Of a stretch of DNA of 64,000 nucleotides, positions 23,701-30,919 are shown in pieces. Numbering within the stretch: position 1 is the stretch's first letter; each line of letters starts with the position of its first letter. Source of the DNA: Gymnothorax reevesii (lineage: Eukaryota > Chordata > Actinopteri > Anguilliformes > Muraenidae); assembly GCA_029721435.1 (NCBI GenBank), contig CM056583.1, positions 55,240,120-55,304,119 of the forward strand, given 5' to 3'. The notes beneath the pieces are model-generated. The model did no database searches and was not told the DNA's origin. It saw nothing but the letters and a program-made list of their open reading frames with translations. The position numbers and the translations under genes are program-made.

Positions 23701-24444
23701 TTACAAATGCTAAATTGTTAATAAAAAAATGTTGTTTTTTTCCAGACATTATGGAGCTCATGCTTGGAATAAAGATGGAGCATAACAAGTGGCTCTTTTG
23801 ATGATTCTCTTTCTTCCCTTCCTCTCTCCACCACGTAGCCAGAGACTCCGAAAGAGGGCAGCCTGACAGATGTGAGCGTGGTGGAGGTGGACGTGTTTGA
23901 GAAGAAGTCCCTGAGCGAGGAGGACAAGACTTCTCTGCCCCTTAAGAAGGATAAGTACCTGTCGGAGGAGCACAGCAGTGGCATCGGGGGCTCGTCCTGC
24001 ATGTCTTCCCCACGGCAGAGTGTTTCGGACAGTGACGAGGGTGACTCGGGCCAGACCACGGCCAGCACTGTGCAGTACTCCTCCGTGGTGGCTAGCGGCT
24101 ACAAGGGCCAGACGCCTGGCCAGTTACCACCTGTTTTTGCCCGGTCAGAGTCTACCCAGCCTCTGCTGGGCAGCGAGGAACACCCCGATGAGCCTTGCAG
24201 CTTCCACAAGTATCCCACAAATCCCTACTTCAGGAGGCCCCGTGCAGTGGATGAGGGTGGCACGCCCCAGCTGAACCTGCGCCAGATCCAGATTCCCGAG
24301 CACAGCTCTAGCTCTCTGGACTTCTGTGCCTTGGAGGAGGGGTCACAGCAAACCACGCCCACAGCAGAGGCAGATCAGGCTGAATGTTCTGCTGGCTCCA
24401 CCCCCTCCTATATGCCACAGCGGAATGGATACAGGCCACAGTGA
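5707..24444 (+). CDS. il6st: Interleukin-6 signal transducer gp130, C-terminal nine exons
   Basis: This span contains nine coding exons: 5707-5789, 10607-10814, 10914-11087, 14432-14533, 15474-15617, 16337-16477, 17172-17268, 17812-17893 and 23839-24444. Joined they give 1637 nt with every phase consistent, about 545 residues. The product is a type I membrane receptor: the shared signal-transducing chain for IL-6-family cytokines, acting through JAK kinases and STAT3. Visible parts, in order, are fibronectin-III domains 4-6, a transmembrane helix, Box 1 (IWPQVPDP), a Ser-rich block ([13 protein letters not shown]), STVQYSSVV (SHP2/SOCS3-type site), the dileucine context STQPLL, and YxxQ motifs YKGQ, YMPQ and YRPQ. 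Domains 1-3 and the signal peptide are upstream of the window or were not found. Introns are swollen by transposons, most clearly the 5.9-kb one before the last exon. Confidence 0.95.
6646..7693. mobile_element. Non-autonomous TIR element in an il6st intron
   Basis: TTAAAGGTACCATCCCAGGC on the left is inverted on the right as GCCTGGGATGGTACCTTTTAA. The ends lie about 1.05 kb apart and include TTA(A), which might be the target duplication. The interior has no transposase. The class is not certain; PIF/Harbinger (TTA) or piggyBac (TTAA) are possible. Confidence 0.75.
8373..9513 (-). pseudogene. piggyBac-family transposase relic
   Basis: On the - strand the N-terminal piece (9513-9310) is acidic: [20 protein letters not shown] and [12 protein letters not shown], typical of piggyBac transposase starts. 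A gap of about 0.5 kb with a 146-bp duplication follows. Then 8786-8603 reads [20 protein letters not shown] and [20 protein letters not shown] in one frame. A frameshift leads to [16 protein letters not shown] and the C-terminal cysteine-rich finger [20 protein letters not shown], ending [12 protein letters not shown]. The catalytic Asp core is deleted. Confidence 0.85.
9035..9235. repeat. Tandem duplication of about 147 bp
   Basis: CATAACTTCC(T/C).CCACCTTCGGTG.CGGAGGTAATAAT occurs near 9039 and again near 9186. Each carries the palindrome CCACCTTCGGTGGCGGAGG in part. It sits inside the deleted middle of the piggyBac relic. Confidence 0.65.
10142..10195. mobile_element. Possible end of the piggyBac element
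   Basis: Read on the - strand this is TTAACCCGTTGCCACTCTGA and onward, with the TTAACCC start typical of piggyBac ends. It lies on the 5' side of the transposase relic at 8373-9513. The other end was not found. Confidence 0.45.
10607..10814 (+). CDS. il6st: il6st exon: remainder of fibronectin-III domain 4
   Basis: Acceptor CTACAG, donor GTGCGC, phase 0 to 1. It starts [17 protein letters not shown], equivalent to gp130 PFEANGKILDYEVTL, and carries the NSRGWS turn that replaces the NLVGKS loop of the mammalian protein. It ends with IIPRANQ and joins EPSPVK of the next exon. Confidence 0.93.
10914..11087 (+). CDS. il6st: il6st exon: first half of fibronectin-III domain 5
   Basis: Acceptor CATTTCAG, donor GTGAGG, phase 1 to 1. 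It encodes the [19 protein letters not shown] strand pair, matching gp130 LWVEWTTP..KKYILEW, then VDWQRV and NYTLRK. Two N-glycosylation sequons are visible (NMT and NYT). The next 3.3-kb intron holds the intact Tc1-like transposon and the 161-bp minisatellite. Confidence 0.94.
11147..11350. mobile_element. Truncated end of a Tc1-like element
   Basis: The segment starts ACAACCCCAATTCTGGAATAG and runs through AAAGTGTAAATTGTGAATAAAATC to GGCTGCTACAGGTCTCAAAAA. It matches 55508-55705 closely, so it is one arm of a dispersed family whose terminus (CAACCCCAATTC) resembles Tc1-type ends. No transposase is present here. Confidence 0.6.
11390..11745. repeat. Two-copy tandem duplication of about 170 bp
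   Basis: Two imperfect units share TTGTGTAGA(C/T)G(A/T)GCCTTTTCATACTTC and a CTGTC-rich stretch, the second about 168 bp after the first. They lie in il6st intron just left of the intact Tc1-like transposon. Confidence 0.55.
11762..13375 (+). mobile_element. Complete Tc1-like transposon with long TIRs
   Basis: The element is 1614 bp and starts CAAAACCCAAAACCAGTGAA. Its right end is the near reverse complement, ACGTTTTGGGTTTTG. The flanking TA dinucleotides (11760-11761 and 13376-13377) are the Tc1/mariner target duplication. The inverted repeats run about 130 bp or more per side and include the block GTATTCAATTGAATATAAGTTG. It encodes an uninterrupted DD34E transposase and sits in an il6st intron in the same orientation as the gene. 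Deleted relatives are at 39667-40619 and about 61016-62158. Confidence 0.95.
12127..13152 (+). CDS. Tc1/mariner DD34E transposase, apparently intact
   Basis: This is a cut-and-paste transposase that binds the element's inverted repeats and inserts at TA. The frame opens upstream at 11977, but I chose the ATG at 12127 because it gives 341 residues, the usual Tc1 length, and starts just before the paired-like helix-turn-helix region ([20 protein letters not shown]). A GRKPT linker follows. The catalytic residues are present: D155 in WSDES, D245 in [10 protein letters not shown] and E280 in SPIENVW, with 34 residues between the last two. No stop or frameshift is seen. The first 50 codons of the longer frame also occur in the deleted copies and are probably 5' leader. 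Confidence 0.92.
   Translation: MGQGSPLSEQMRELIFEQFKNNITQRAIARNLGISSSTVRNVVKRFRESGEITARKRQGRKPTLNARDLRSLIRWYCIKNRHQCVKDIITWAQEHFRKPLSVTTVRRYVCKCKLKLYNAKRKPFVNSTQKRRRLHWAQAHLRWTDAKWKCVLWSDESTFQIVFGNCGCRVLRTKEEKNHLDCYRHKVQKPASVMVWGCISAQGMGNLRICEGTINAERYIQVLEQHMLPSKQRLFHGRPCLFQQDNAKPHSARVTAAWLRSKRVRVLDWPACSPDLSPIENVWRIMKHKIRQRRRRTVEQLKLYIKQEWERVPPEKLQKLVSSVPKRLLSVIKRKGDIAQW
13614..14110. repeat. 161-bp minisatellite, about three units
   Basis: Landmark TTTTCGC(A/G)C(C/T)(A/G)TAACTC recurs at 13677, 13838 and 13999, a spacing of exactly 161 bp. Each unit also carries CCTATTG and a (C/T)AAGGTCA element. The first unit opens with AGGTCAAAGGTCA. It lies in the il6st intron between the exons ending at 11087 and starting at 14432. 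Confidence 0.85.
13633..13645 (+). promoter_or_regulatory. Perfect DR1 nuclear-receptor motif
   Basis: AGGTCA-A-AGGTCA is the canonical direct repeat with one-base spacing bound by PPAR/RXR and HNF4-type receptors. It sits in the first minisatellite unit. That it works in vivo is not shown by the sequence. Confidence 0.35.
14432..14533 (+). CDS. il6st: il6st exon: second half of fibronectin-III domain 5
   Basis: Acceptor TTCTAACAG, donor GTGCGT, phase 1 to 1. It encodes [20 protein letters not shown] and then [13 protein letters not shown], matching gp130 KCYLITVTPVYADGPGSPES. An NQT sequon is visible. The donor is placed after CAAGGAA because it keeps frame with the next exon, which begins TPSEGPSVK after the join. 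Confidence 0.92.
15474..15617 (+). CDS. il6st: il6st exon: first half of fibronectin-III domain 6
   Basis: Acceptor GTCTGCAG, donor GTAAGT, phase 1 to 1. It encodes [20 protein letters not shown], then [20 protein letters not shown], a close match to gp130 PSKGPTVRTKK..VLEWDQLP..NGFIRNYTIFYRT. The NYT sequon is shared with the mammalian protein. Confidence 0.96.
16337..16477 (+). CDS. il6st: il6st exon: second half of fibronectin-III domain 6
   Basis: Acceptor TTTTTCAG, donor GTAAGC, phase 1 to 1. It encodes [20 protein letters not shown] and ends [11 protein letters not shown], matching gp130 SSHTEYTLSSLTSDTLYMV..GPEFTFTTPKF. This completes the membrane-proximal domain. Confidence 0.95.
17172..17268 (+). 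CDS. il6st: il6st exon: transmembrane helix
   Basis: Acceptor AATTTAG, donor GTGAGT, phase 1 to 2. After ASGEME comes a hydrophobic run of about 22 residues ([20 protein letters not shown]) followed by the basic stop-transfer stretch GIKKKEM. Layout and phase match the gp130 exon that starts AQGEIEAIVVPV. Confidence 0.95.
17812..17893 (+). CDS. il6st: il6st exon: Box 1 JAK-binding motif
   Basis: This 82-nt exon follows TCTCATCCAG and precedes GTGAGT, phase 2 to 0. It encodes [20 protein letters not shown] and then SPDFPSK, almost identical to mammalian gp130 IKKHIWPNVPDPSKSHIAQW. The Trp and the PxP motif that form Box 1 are intact. The - strand paralogue has an exon of the same length at 50653-50734. 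Confidence 0.97.
18943..22022. mobile_element. hAT-like element with ~530-bp TIRs and a satellite core
   Basis: The element starts TAGGGCTGGGACGATACTGA and ends with the inverse, TCGTCCCAGCCCTA. Its inverted repeats cover about 18943-19473 and 21483-22022, with shared blocks such as TTTGATTGCTAATCAAGCAA and GGCAATCGTGTTCATG (in reverse on the left). Flanking octamers GTGTTAAG and ATGTAAAG match at 6 of 8 positions, consistent with an old 8-bp hAT-type duplication. No transposase is encoded; the middle is a 156-bp tandem array. It accounts for about half of the last il6st intron. A fragment of the left arm recurs in reverse at about 55985-56540. Confidence 0.8.
19720..21130 (+). repeat. 156-bp satellite array, about nine units
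   Basis: The landmark GACCTTCGC recurs at 19841, 19997, 20153, 20309, 20465, 20621, 20777, 20933 and 21087. The spacing is exactly 156 bp except for the last, 154 bp. Because 156 is a multiple of three, some frames stay open across units and yield a false 255-residue reading frame (19791-20558). Each unit has GTGACCTT, a spacer of 12 bases, and AAGGTCAC, an inverted pair of nuclear-receptor half-sites. Units differ by a few percent. Confidence 0.95.
22030..23838. other. Remainder of the last il6st intron
   Basis: No exon, RNA gene or complete mobile element was recognised here. It contains T-rich runs and scattered short open frames. A pyrimidine-rich tract (TCTCTTTCTTCCC onward) and CCACGTAG at the right edge form the splice acceptor of the last il6st exon. 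Confidence 0.55.
23839..24444 (+). CDS. il6st: il6st last exon: cytoplasmic signalling tail
   Basis: Phase 0, 201 residues, stop TGA. It starts [20 protein letters not shown], matching the gp130 NFTDVSVVEIE Box 2 region. It then has [17 protein letters not shown], the Ser-rich regulatory block. [16 protein letters not shown] combines the SHP2/SOCS3 tyrosine with the first STAT3-type Yxx[13 protein letters not shown] keeps the internalisation dileucine context. The mammalian site YFKQ is here YFRR, so this YxxQ is lost. The end, [11 protein letters not shown], gives two more YxxQ motifs. The tail is shorter than the mammalian one in the stretch before the final motifs. Confidence 0.97.
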   Translation, partial: PETPKEGSLTDVSVVEVDVFEKKSLSEEDKTSLPLKKDKYLSEEHSSGIGGSSCMSSPRQSVSDSDEGDSGQTTASTVQYSSVVASGYKGQTPGQLPPVFARSESTQPLLGSEEHPDEPCSFHKYPTNPYFRRPRAVDEGGTPQLNLRQIQIPEHSSSSLDFCALEEGSQQTTPTAEADQAECSAGSTPSYMPQRNGYRPQ

Positions 24445-25490
24445 GAAGGTCCTTTTACCGAAATTCATCTCGAGTTAATCATCCCACAGTGCCTACGTTT
24501 CCTTTTCATTTTGGACCCCGCTAACATGCCTCTGAATTTTAAAGGAAATGTCCGTTATTTCAGTTCTTTGAACTCCATCATTTCAGGAGAAGAGATTTAT
24601 GATGACAAAATACTGACAAATATAAAAATTTAATTGCTAATTGTTATCTGCAAACTGTCAGCAAGTATATAATTACTAGGTCACTGTATGTGAAACTATA
24701 GGTCAGAAATGTTCTTATTACCAAAGCTTTTAACGTTTATGATCTCTTAACTGATGTTCATGTAATGTCCTGGTGTGCTTCACGGCTGTGTGCGTGGTAA
24801 AACTGTCAAAATTGACATGTAATTAATTTTGAGTGTATAAATAGTTGCTATTTAAATTCTATATTAATGTAATTTCCATATAAAACGTTAAATAAGCTGC
24901 GTATTTTCAAGCCCTTTCTGAAAGTGTCTGATAACGCCCACTCAATGGCCAGCAGTGCATGTTATTGGCCACAAGTGGGCAGTAAATGAAAAGGTTCACA
25001 GCAATGTGAGGCAAGCTCACCTATTACTTTGTGGGAATTCATAAAGTACATTCACGGGTATGTAATTTGCCACAATAATGCATATATTGATAACAAAACT
25101 TAGGGAAAAAAATTTACTTACAAGTCAGGGGAACAAATATGACTCAGGTCATGAATGTCATTTGGCACACAAAATTACAGTCTGCATTTAATTACAAAAT
25201 GGAATCTCTTAGAAGTCTGCCAAAACTAATATCTGAATATTGACAGCTTTAGTATGCACATGCAGGTGTGTGTGCTGATCTTTGTATAGCCATTGTAGTG
25301 ATGAATGTATAAAAGCAAATGTTATTTTATCTTTTTTACATCAGTGTGTTTACACTTAGGCATGACTCAGACCCTGCCTCTGAGGTATAGGTTGTAGATG
25401 TATTGCTCATGACTATTGCAGTATGCTGTATCGTTTGGGTAAAGAATTGTAAAACTGCACTGTAATAAAGTGGGCCCCATTCAGGATCAC
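24445..25490 (+). other. il6st: Probable il6st 3' untranslated region
   Basis: AT-rich sequence follows the il6st stop. The AATAAA at 25464-25469 is the best-placed polyadenylation signal, about 1.0 kb after the stop. Mature 3' end not determined by sequence alone. Confidence 0.55.
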
Positions 25491-25491
25491 T

Positions 25492-25613
25492 GGGGTGCGT
25501 TTCCCAAAAGCACAGATGCTAACTTGAATAGCTGGAATCATTGACTGTGGAGATGGTCGAACTACACAATTTGCTTACATAATTAGCGACTGTGCTTTTG
25601 GGAAATGTACCCC
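25492..25613. mobile_element. Short palindromic MITE
   Basis: Ends are inverted: GGGGTGCGTTTCCCAAAAGC on the left, GCTTTTGGGAAATGTACCCC on the right. The element is 122 bp with no coding potential. It lies about 20 bp after the candidate il6st polyadenylation signal. Confidence 0.8.
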
Positions 25614-26860
25614 TGGTTGTGAGGACAGGGATCAGTAATTGTGGTTTAAATTTGTAAATAACTACCATCCACTGGCTTGTCACATGGAATGTTATCAGTG
25701 TACGGTTTTTGTTTATGAGGGATTATCTCTCTGGAATCCCTTGCTGCATATGCTTACATTACACACCCAGCCTTGTGGTCTTGAAATAGAGAAAATGAAC
25801 GGTGGTGCAGGATCTGTCCTGTTTGCCAGTCAGTATTCCACCCTACAGACTTTCTGCAAAAATATTAACTGGATTAGTTACCAAAACAAAATGATGCAAG
25901 TTATTAACACATCAAAATTAATTCTCAGTCCTGTCTGCTCGCTTTACCAATGTAAGAACTTCATAAAGGAAACACTAATTTTAATAAACTGAATGCTAAC
26001 TGTTGCATGCTGCCATCATCAGTCCTGACTGCATGCCTTATGTTACATGTAAATATATGCATTTTAACATGTTTTTCTCTGCAAATAAAATCCTTTGCCA
26101 GGCAGACCTGCTTTACTTTGGATCTGCAGGCTACCAGAGCTTGAAATAATTTGGAGTCATCTGTTAACGTGCAAGAACTTTGAGACATTACAGGGCTATT
26201 TTTTTGGCTTTGTTTTTGCTGCCAAAGCTGCTTTCCAGTGGGTGTGCAGAGGTCAATTAAACATCGAATCCTGCATTTTTCACGCAGTTAGAGTGCGACT
26301 GTTGAAACAAAGGCAGACATTTTGATGTTTTTACTTTTGACTCGGACCCAGGAATGAACCAAAAACTTAAAGGGAATTTAGAACCTTACCTCTATAACTA
26401 TTGTTAAAAAATCATATTTACTTCCATGGGTTGCACTGAGATTCAAAGAGAATTTTGAAGTCAAAACCAATAGGTCACATTTTTATGATGCATTTTAATT
26501 GTACTTCCCAATTTCAATCCAATTAAAACTTCATTGAAAAACATCAACAAAAGAACTTCAGTATTTGCTAGGTAGTCTTGTATACAATGTTCTCCACTAA
26601 TCTTGGTGCCCTTAGTGGTGCATGTTAGTACTTACCGTATGAATCATGACCAGTCAAAAAAAAGTCGATAATGGTTTCATAGTCCTATATTTGTGAGATA
26701 CTATGGTTTAGTTTTGGTGCTGCTGCAGTTCCAGGGTCTGCAGGCTTCAAAGTTGATAGGATTTTTCTCTAAATTTTCACTCAAAGATGTTTATTTGGCA
26801 TTGCTCAAGATCAATTCTCAGCCATTTTGCGTTTTCTGCTCATTTTGAGCCACATTAGAG
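25614..26860. other. Intergenic stretch without recognised features
   Basis: I see only short open frames without family resemblance and AT-rich sequence in this part of the il6st-il31ra spacer. Confidence 0.5.
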
Positions 26861-27180
26861 ATGTACACCGCTCAAAAGAAAGGGAACACAAATAACACAA
26901 TGTAACTCCAAGTCAATTGCACTTCGGTGAAATCAAACTGTCCACTTAGGAAACAACACTGACAATCAGTTTCACGTGCTGTTGTGCAAATGGAATAGAC
27001 AACAGGTGGAAATTATAGGCAATTAGCAAGACACCCCCAGTAAAGGAGTGGTTCTGCAGGTTGTGACCACAGACCCATTCTCAGTTCCTATGATTTCTGG
27101 CTGATGAATGTGAATGTTTTGAATGCTGGCAGTTCTTTCACTCTAGTGGTAGCATAAGACGGACTTTACAACCCACACAA

Positions 27181-28280
27181 GTGGCTCAGGTAGTGCAGCT
27201 CATCCAGGATGGCACAGCAATGCGAGCTGTGGCAAGGTTTGCTGTGTCGGTCAGCGTAGTGTCCAGAGCATGGAGGCACTACCAGGAGACAGGCCAGTAC
27301 ATCAGGGGACGAGGAGGAGGCTGTAGGAGGGCAACAACCCAGCAGCATGAGGATGGTATGAGGGCCCGACGTCCACGGGTGGGGTGGGGTGGGGTGCTTA
27401 CAGCCCAACACCTTGCAGGACGCTTGGCGTCTGCCAATCTTTGTGTTCTCTAGCGAATTCGCCACTGGCGCCCTGTGCTCTTCACAGATGAAAGCAGGTT
27501 CACACTGAGCATGTGACAGAGTCTGGAGCCGCTGTGGAGAACATTCTGCTGCCTGCAACATCCTCTAGCATGACCGGTTTGGCAGTGGATCAGTAATGCT
27601 GTGGGGTGGCATTTCTTTGGGGGGCCGCACAGCCCTCCATGTGCTCGCCAGAGGTAGCCTGACTGCCATTGGGTACCGAAATGAGATCCTCAGACCCCTT
27701 GAGAGACCATATGCTGGTGCGAGTGGCCCTGAGTTCCTCCTAATGCAAGACAATGTGGCTGGAGTGTGTCAGTAGTTTCTGCAAGATGAAGGGATTGATG
27801 CTATGGACTGGCCCGCCCGTTCCCCAGACCTGAATCCAATTGAGCACATCTGGGAAATTCAAATTCAATTTATTTGTATAGCGCTTTTCACAGATAAACT
27901 GTCACAAAGACGCTTTACAGTCAGATGAGTCACTGAAAGCGCAGTGCCCAGCCTATTGCCCACTACAGCAAATGAGGCAAAAAACTCCCCAATGGGAAGA
28001 AATCTCAGGAGGAACCCGGCTGTAGTGGGGAAGCCCATCCTCCGCGGGCTAGCCAGTTGATAGCATGGTGCAGAACTGCATCAGGACAATCATGTCACGC
28101 TCCATCCACCAACGCAACGTTCCACCACAGACTGTCCAGGAGTTGGCGGATGCTTTAGTCCAGGTCTGGGAGGAGAACCCTCGGGAGACCATCCGCCACC
28201 TCATCAGGAGCATGCCCAGGCATTGTAGGGAGGTCATTCAGGCCACGCACACTACTGAGCCTCATTTTGACTTGTTTTAA
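27181..28280 (+). pseudogene. Dead Tc1-like transposase
   Basis: Recognisable pieces in order are an HTH start ([20 protein letters not shown]), LFTDESRF around the first catalytic Asp, QDNVAG at the second Asp, and DWPARSPDLNPIEHIWE with the Glu. After the inserted repeat come the C-terminal VPPQTVQELADALVQVWEEN and HTTEPHFDLF, ending at a stop. Stops, frameshifts and the insertion make it non-functional. Confidence 0.88.
27858..28063. repeat. Dispersed repeat nested in a dead transposase
   Basis: It runs from CAAATTCAATTTATTTGTATAGCGC to TCCTCCGCGGGCTAGC. An inverted relative lies at about 46655-46905 (GCTAGCCCGCAGAGGATGGGC ... AAATAAATTGAATT). Both contain the CTCC..GGGAAGAAATCTCAGGAGGAACC block. 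The nature is probably a SINE-like or retroelement tail. Confidence 0.75.
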
Positions 28281-28682
28281 GGACATTACAGGCTGATCCA
28301 ACTTTGATGTAGTGTGTTTTTCCACTTTAATTTTGAGTGACTCCAAATCCAGACCTCCATGGGTTAATAAATTTGATTTCCATTGATAATTTTTCTGTGA
28401 TTTTGTTGTCAGCACATTCAACTATGTACAGAACAAAGTATTTAATAAGAATATTTCATTCATTCAGATCCAGGATGTGTTAGTGTTCCCTTTATTTTTT
28501 TGAGCAGTGTATATACACAATGTACAGGCTATGACATTAAGATGCATCCAGGAGAAAACACAGTAACATTGCAGCTGTTAAAATTTGCAAGTGATCTCTC
28601 ATGGGGATTGGGTAGATACACTCTGTCCCTGTGGCAACAGTTATCTAGTTTTTTTTCCAACATTTTATCCCTTTAAGGGCCT

Positions 28683-28865
28683 GTGTTATGTGGCCCTGTG
28701 TGTGATTTAAAAAGCTATCTTTTTTTTTTTGTTTCAATCTCTTCAACTGCAGCTCCTGGTGATTCAGACATTATGGAATTTTCACTTGAGTGCCAGCTGA
28801 CAGAGGCCTCCCACCATTTACTCATGATGGATCTCAACCCGTCCCCATTTGAGACGCTTGATTAA
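28683..28865 (+). other. Exon-like open frame of unknown origin
   Basis: A long T-rich tract ending CTTCAACTGCAG makes a strong-looking splice acceptor at 28752. It is followed by an open stretch that reads PGDSDIMEFSLECQLTEASH, then HLLMMDLNPSPFETLD and a stop. I do not recognise the protein. No upstream partner exon with a matching phase is evident, so it may be chance. Confidence 0.2.
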
Positions 28866-29278
28866 ATAGCAAACAATTTATATACCTGAGGCCATCGAGA
28901 GTTTTACCTATTGGGCTGATAAAGCTCATCTTCCCGATAGCTAACGGACAAGTCTGCGGCGCCAAGTGGCATGCATGAACATCAGTTGGGCGAGCCACCT
29001 GCTGATGGCCTGTCTAATTTTGGAATGAGAGATGTTGCTGAGGGGCGCATGCGCAGTGACACGGATATCTACCTTTCACGATCATTGTTTAGCTGACGAG
29101 TGATTTGTTTGTCTCTTGGCTGGTTAAGCAATTTTTTTTCTCTTGGTGTACAACAGACCTTTCAAGAAAATGAGAAAAGCTGAGTTGGGGATCCCAACTT
29201 GCAGCATGGAAAGATGATTTTACTTCTCGAGGAAATTGGCGTTAAAAAGTGTTTGCTCATGTTGGCTCATTGCACGTA

Positions 29279-30917
29279 CAGTTAGGCCCGGAAATAATTG
29301 GACAGTGACACAATTTTCGTGAGTTGGGCTCTACATGCCACCACATTGGATTTGAAATGAAATATCCACAACAGAATTGAAGTGCAGACTCTAACGTTTA
29401 ATTCAAGGGGTTGAACGAAAATATCTGATTGACAATGAAGGAATTGTACACATTTTTATTCAGACACTCCACATTTTAGGGGCTCAAAAGTAATTGGACA
29501 CACAAGCATCACCTACACAAAATGTTTGTTTTTTTTTTCAATATTTTGTTGCAAATCCTTTGGAGGCAATCACTGCCTGAAGTCTGGAACCCATGGACAT
29601 CACCAAACGCTGGGTTTCCTCCTTCTTGATGCTTTGCCAGGCCTTTACAGCAGCAGCCTTCAGTTCTTGTTTGTTTGTGGGTCTTTCTGCCTTGTCTTGA
29701 GCAGGTGAAATGCATGCTCCATTGGGTTGAGATCCGGTGACTGACTTGGCCACCGCAGAAAATTCCACTTCTTTGCTTTAATAAACGCCTGGGTTGCTTT
29801 TGCTGTGTGTTTTGGATCATTGTCCATCTGTATTGTGAAGCGCCGTCCAATCAACTTTGCTGAATTTGGTTGAATCTGGGCAGAAAGTATATCCCTGTAC
29901 ACTTCTAAATTCATCCGACTACTTTTGTCTGTTGTCACATCATCAATAAACAAGTGACCCAGTGCCACTGGAAGCCATGCATGCCCATGCCATAACACTG
30001 CCTCCACCATGTTTTACAGATGATGTGGTGTGCTTTGGATCATGAGGGATTTCCCTCTCTTCTCCAAACCTTCTTCTTCCCATCATTCTGGTACAGGTTT
30101 ATCTTTCTCATCTGTCCATCGAACACTGATCCAGAACTGGGCTGGCTTCTTGAGGTGTGTTTTGGCAAAGTCAATTCTGGCCTTTCTATTTTTTGTACTT
30201 ACAAATGGTTTGCACCTTGTGATGAATCCTCTATTTACACTCATGAAGTCTTCTCTTTATAGTAGAGCTAGAGACAGCTACACCTACTTCTTGGAGAGTG
30301 TTCTTCACTTCAGTGGATGTTGTGAATGGGTTTTTCTTCACCATGGACAGTATTCTCCAATCATCCACCACTGTTGTCTTCCGTGGACGTCCAGGCCTTT
30401 TTGAGTTCCCAAGCTCACCAGTGCACTCTTTAGAATGTACCAAACTGTCGATTTGGCTACTCCAAGTAGTTCTGCTATTTCTCTGACTTTCTTTTTTTTC
30501 AGCCTCAGGATCTTCTGCTTCATCTCCATTGAGAGCTCCTTTGACCGCATGTTGTATGGTCTCAGCAACAGCTTCCAAATGCAAAACCACACACCTCGAA
30601 ACAACCCCAGACCTTTTCAAGTCAAGTCAATTAGTTTCACTACTTAATTGATGACAGGTTAACGAGGGAGAAGCCCATGCAGCCTTCTGAGTCAATTGTC
30701 CAATTACTTTTGGTCCCTTGAAAAGGAGGTTGCTGTTTTAAAGAGCCATAATTCCTAAACCCTTTGTCCGATTTGGATGTGGACACTCTGAAATCGCAGC
30801 TGAGAGTGTGCACTTTAAGCCCATATTAATTATATAATTGTATTCTGAATATGTTTTTTGTAAACAGCTAAAATAACAAAACTTGTGTCACTGTCCAATT
30901 ATTTCCGGGCCTAACTG
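29279..30917 (-). mobile_element. Tc1-like element, complete ends, dead transposase
   Basis: Left end CAGTTAGGCCCGGAAATAAT is perfectly inverted at the right end. TA duplicates flank it (29277-29278 and 30918-30919). The element is 1639 bp and carries a transposase on the - strand. Confidence 0.95.
29536..30604 (-). pseudogene. Broken Tc1-like transposase
   Basis: On the - strand the N-terminus (MRSKELSMEMKQKILRLKK, then VREIAELLGVAKSTVWYILK) is in one frame. The rest (SKRPGRPRKTTVVDDWRIL, with the GRPR motif) is in another, so a frameshift separates them. Later parts include MDNDPKHTAKATQAF at the second catalytic Asp and WPSQSPDLNPMEHAF at the third acidic residue, ending VIASKGFATKY. The first Asp region is damaged. 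Confidence 0.9.
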
Positions 30918-30919
30918 TA

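Larger units (their letters stand above)
26864..28512 (+). mobile_element. Degenerate Tc1-like element with a nested repeat
   Basis: The left end, CCGCTCAAAAGAAAGGGAACAC, is inverted at the right as GTGTTCCCTTTATTTTTTTGAGCAGTG. A transposase relic lies inside on the + strand (27181-28280). A separate repeat at about 27858-28063 splits the transposase right after the conserved PIEHIWE segment. Confidence 0.88.
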
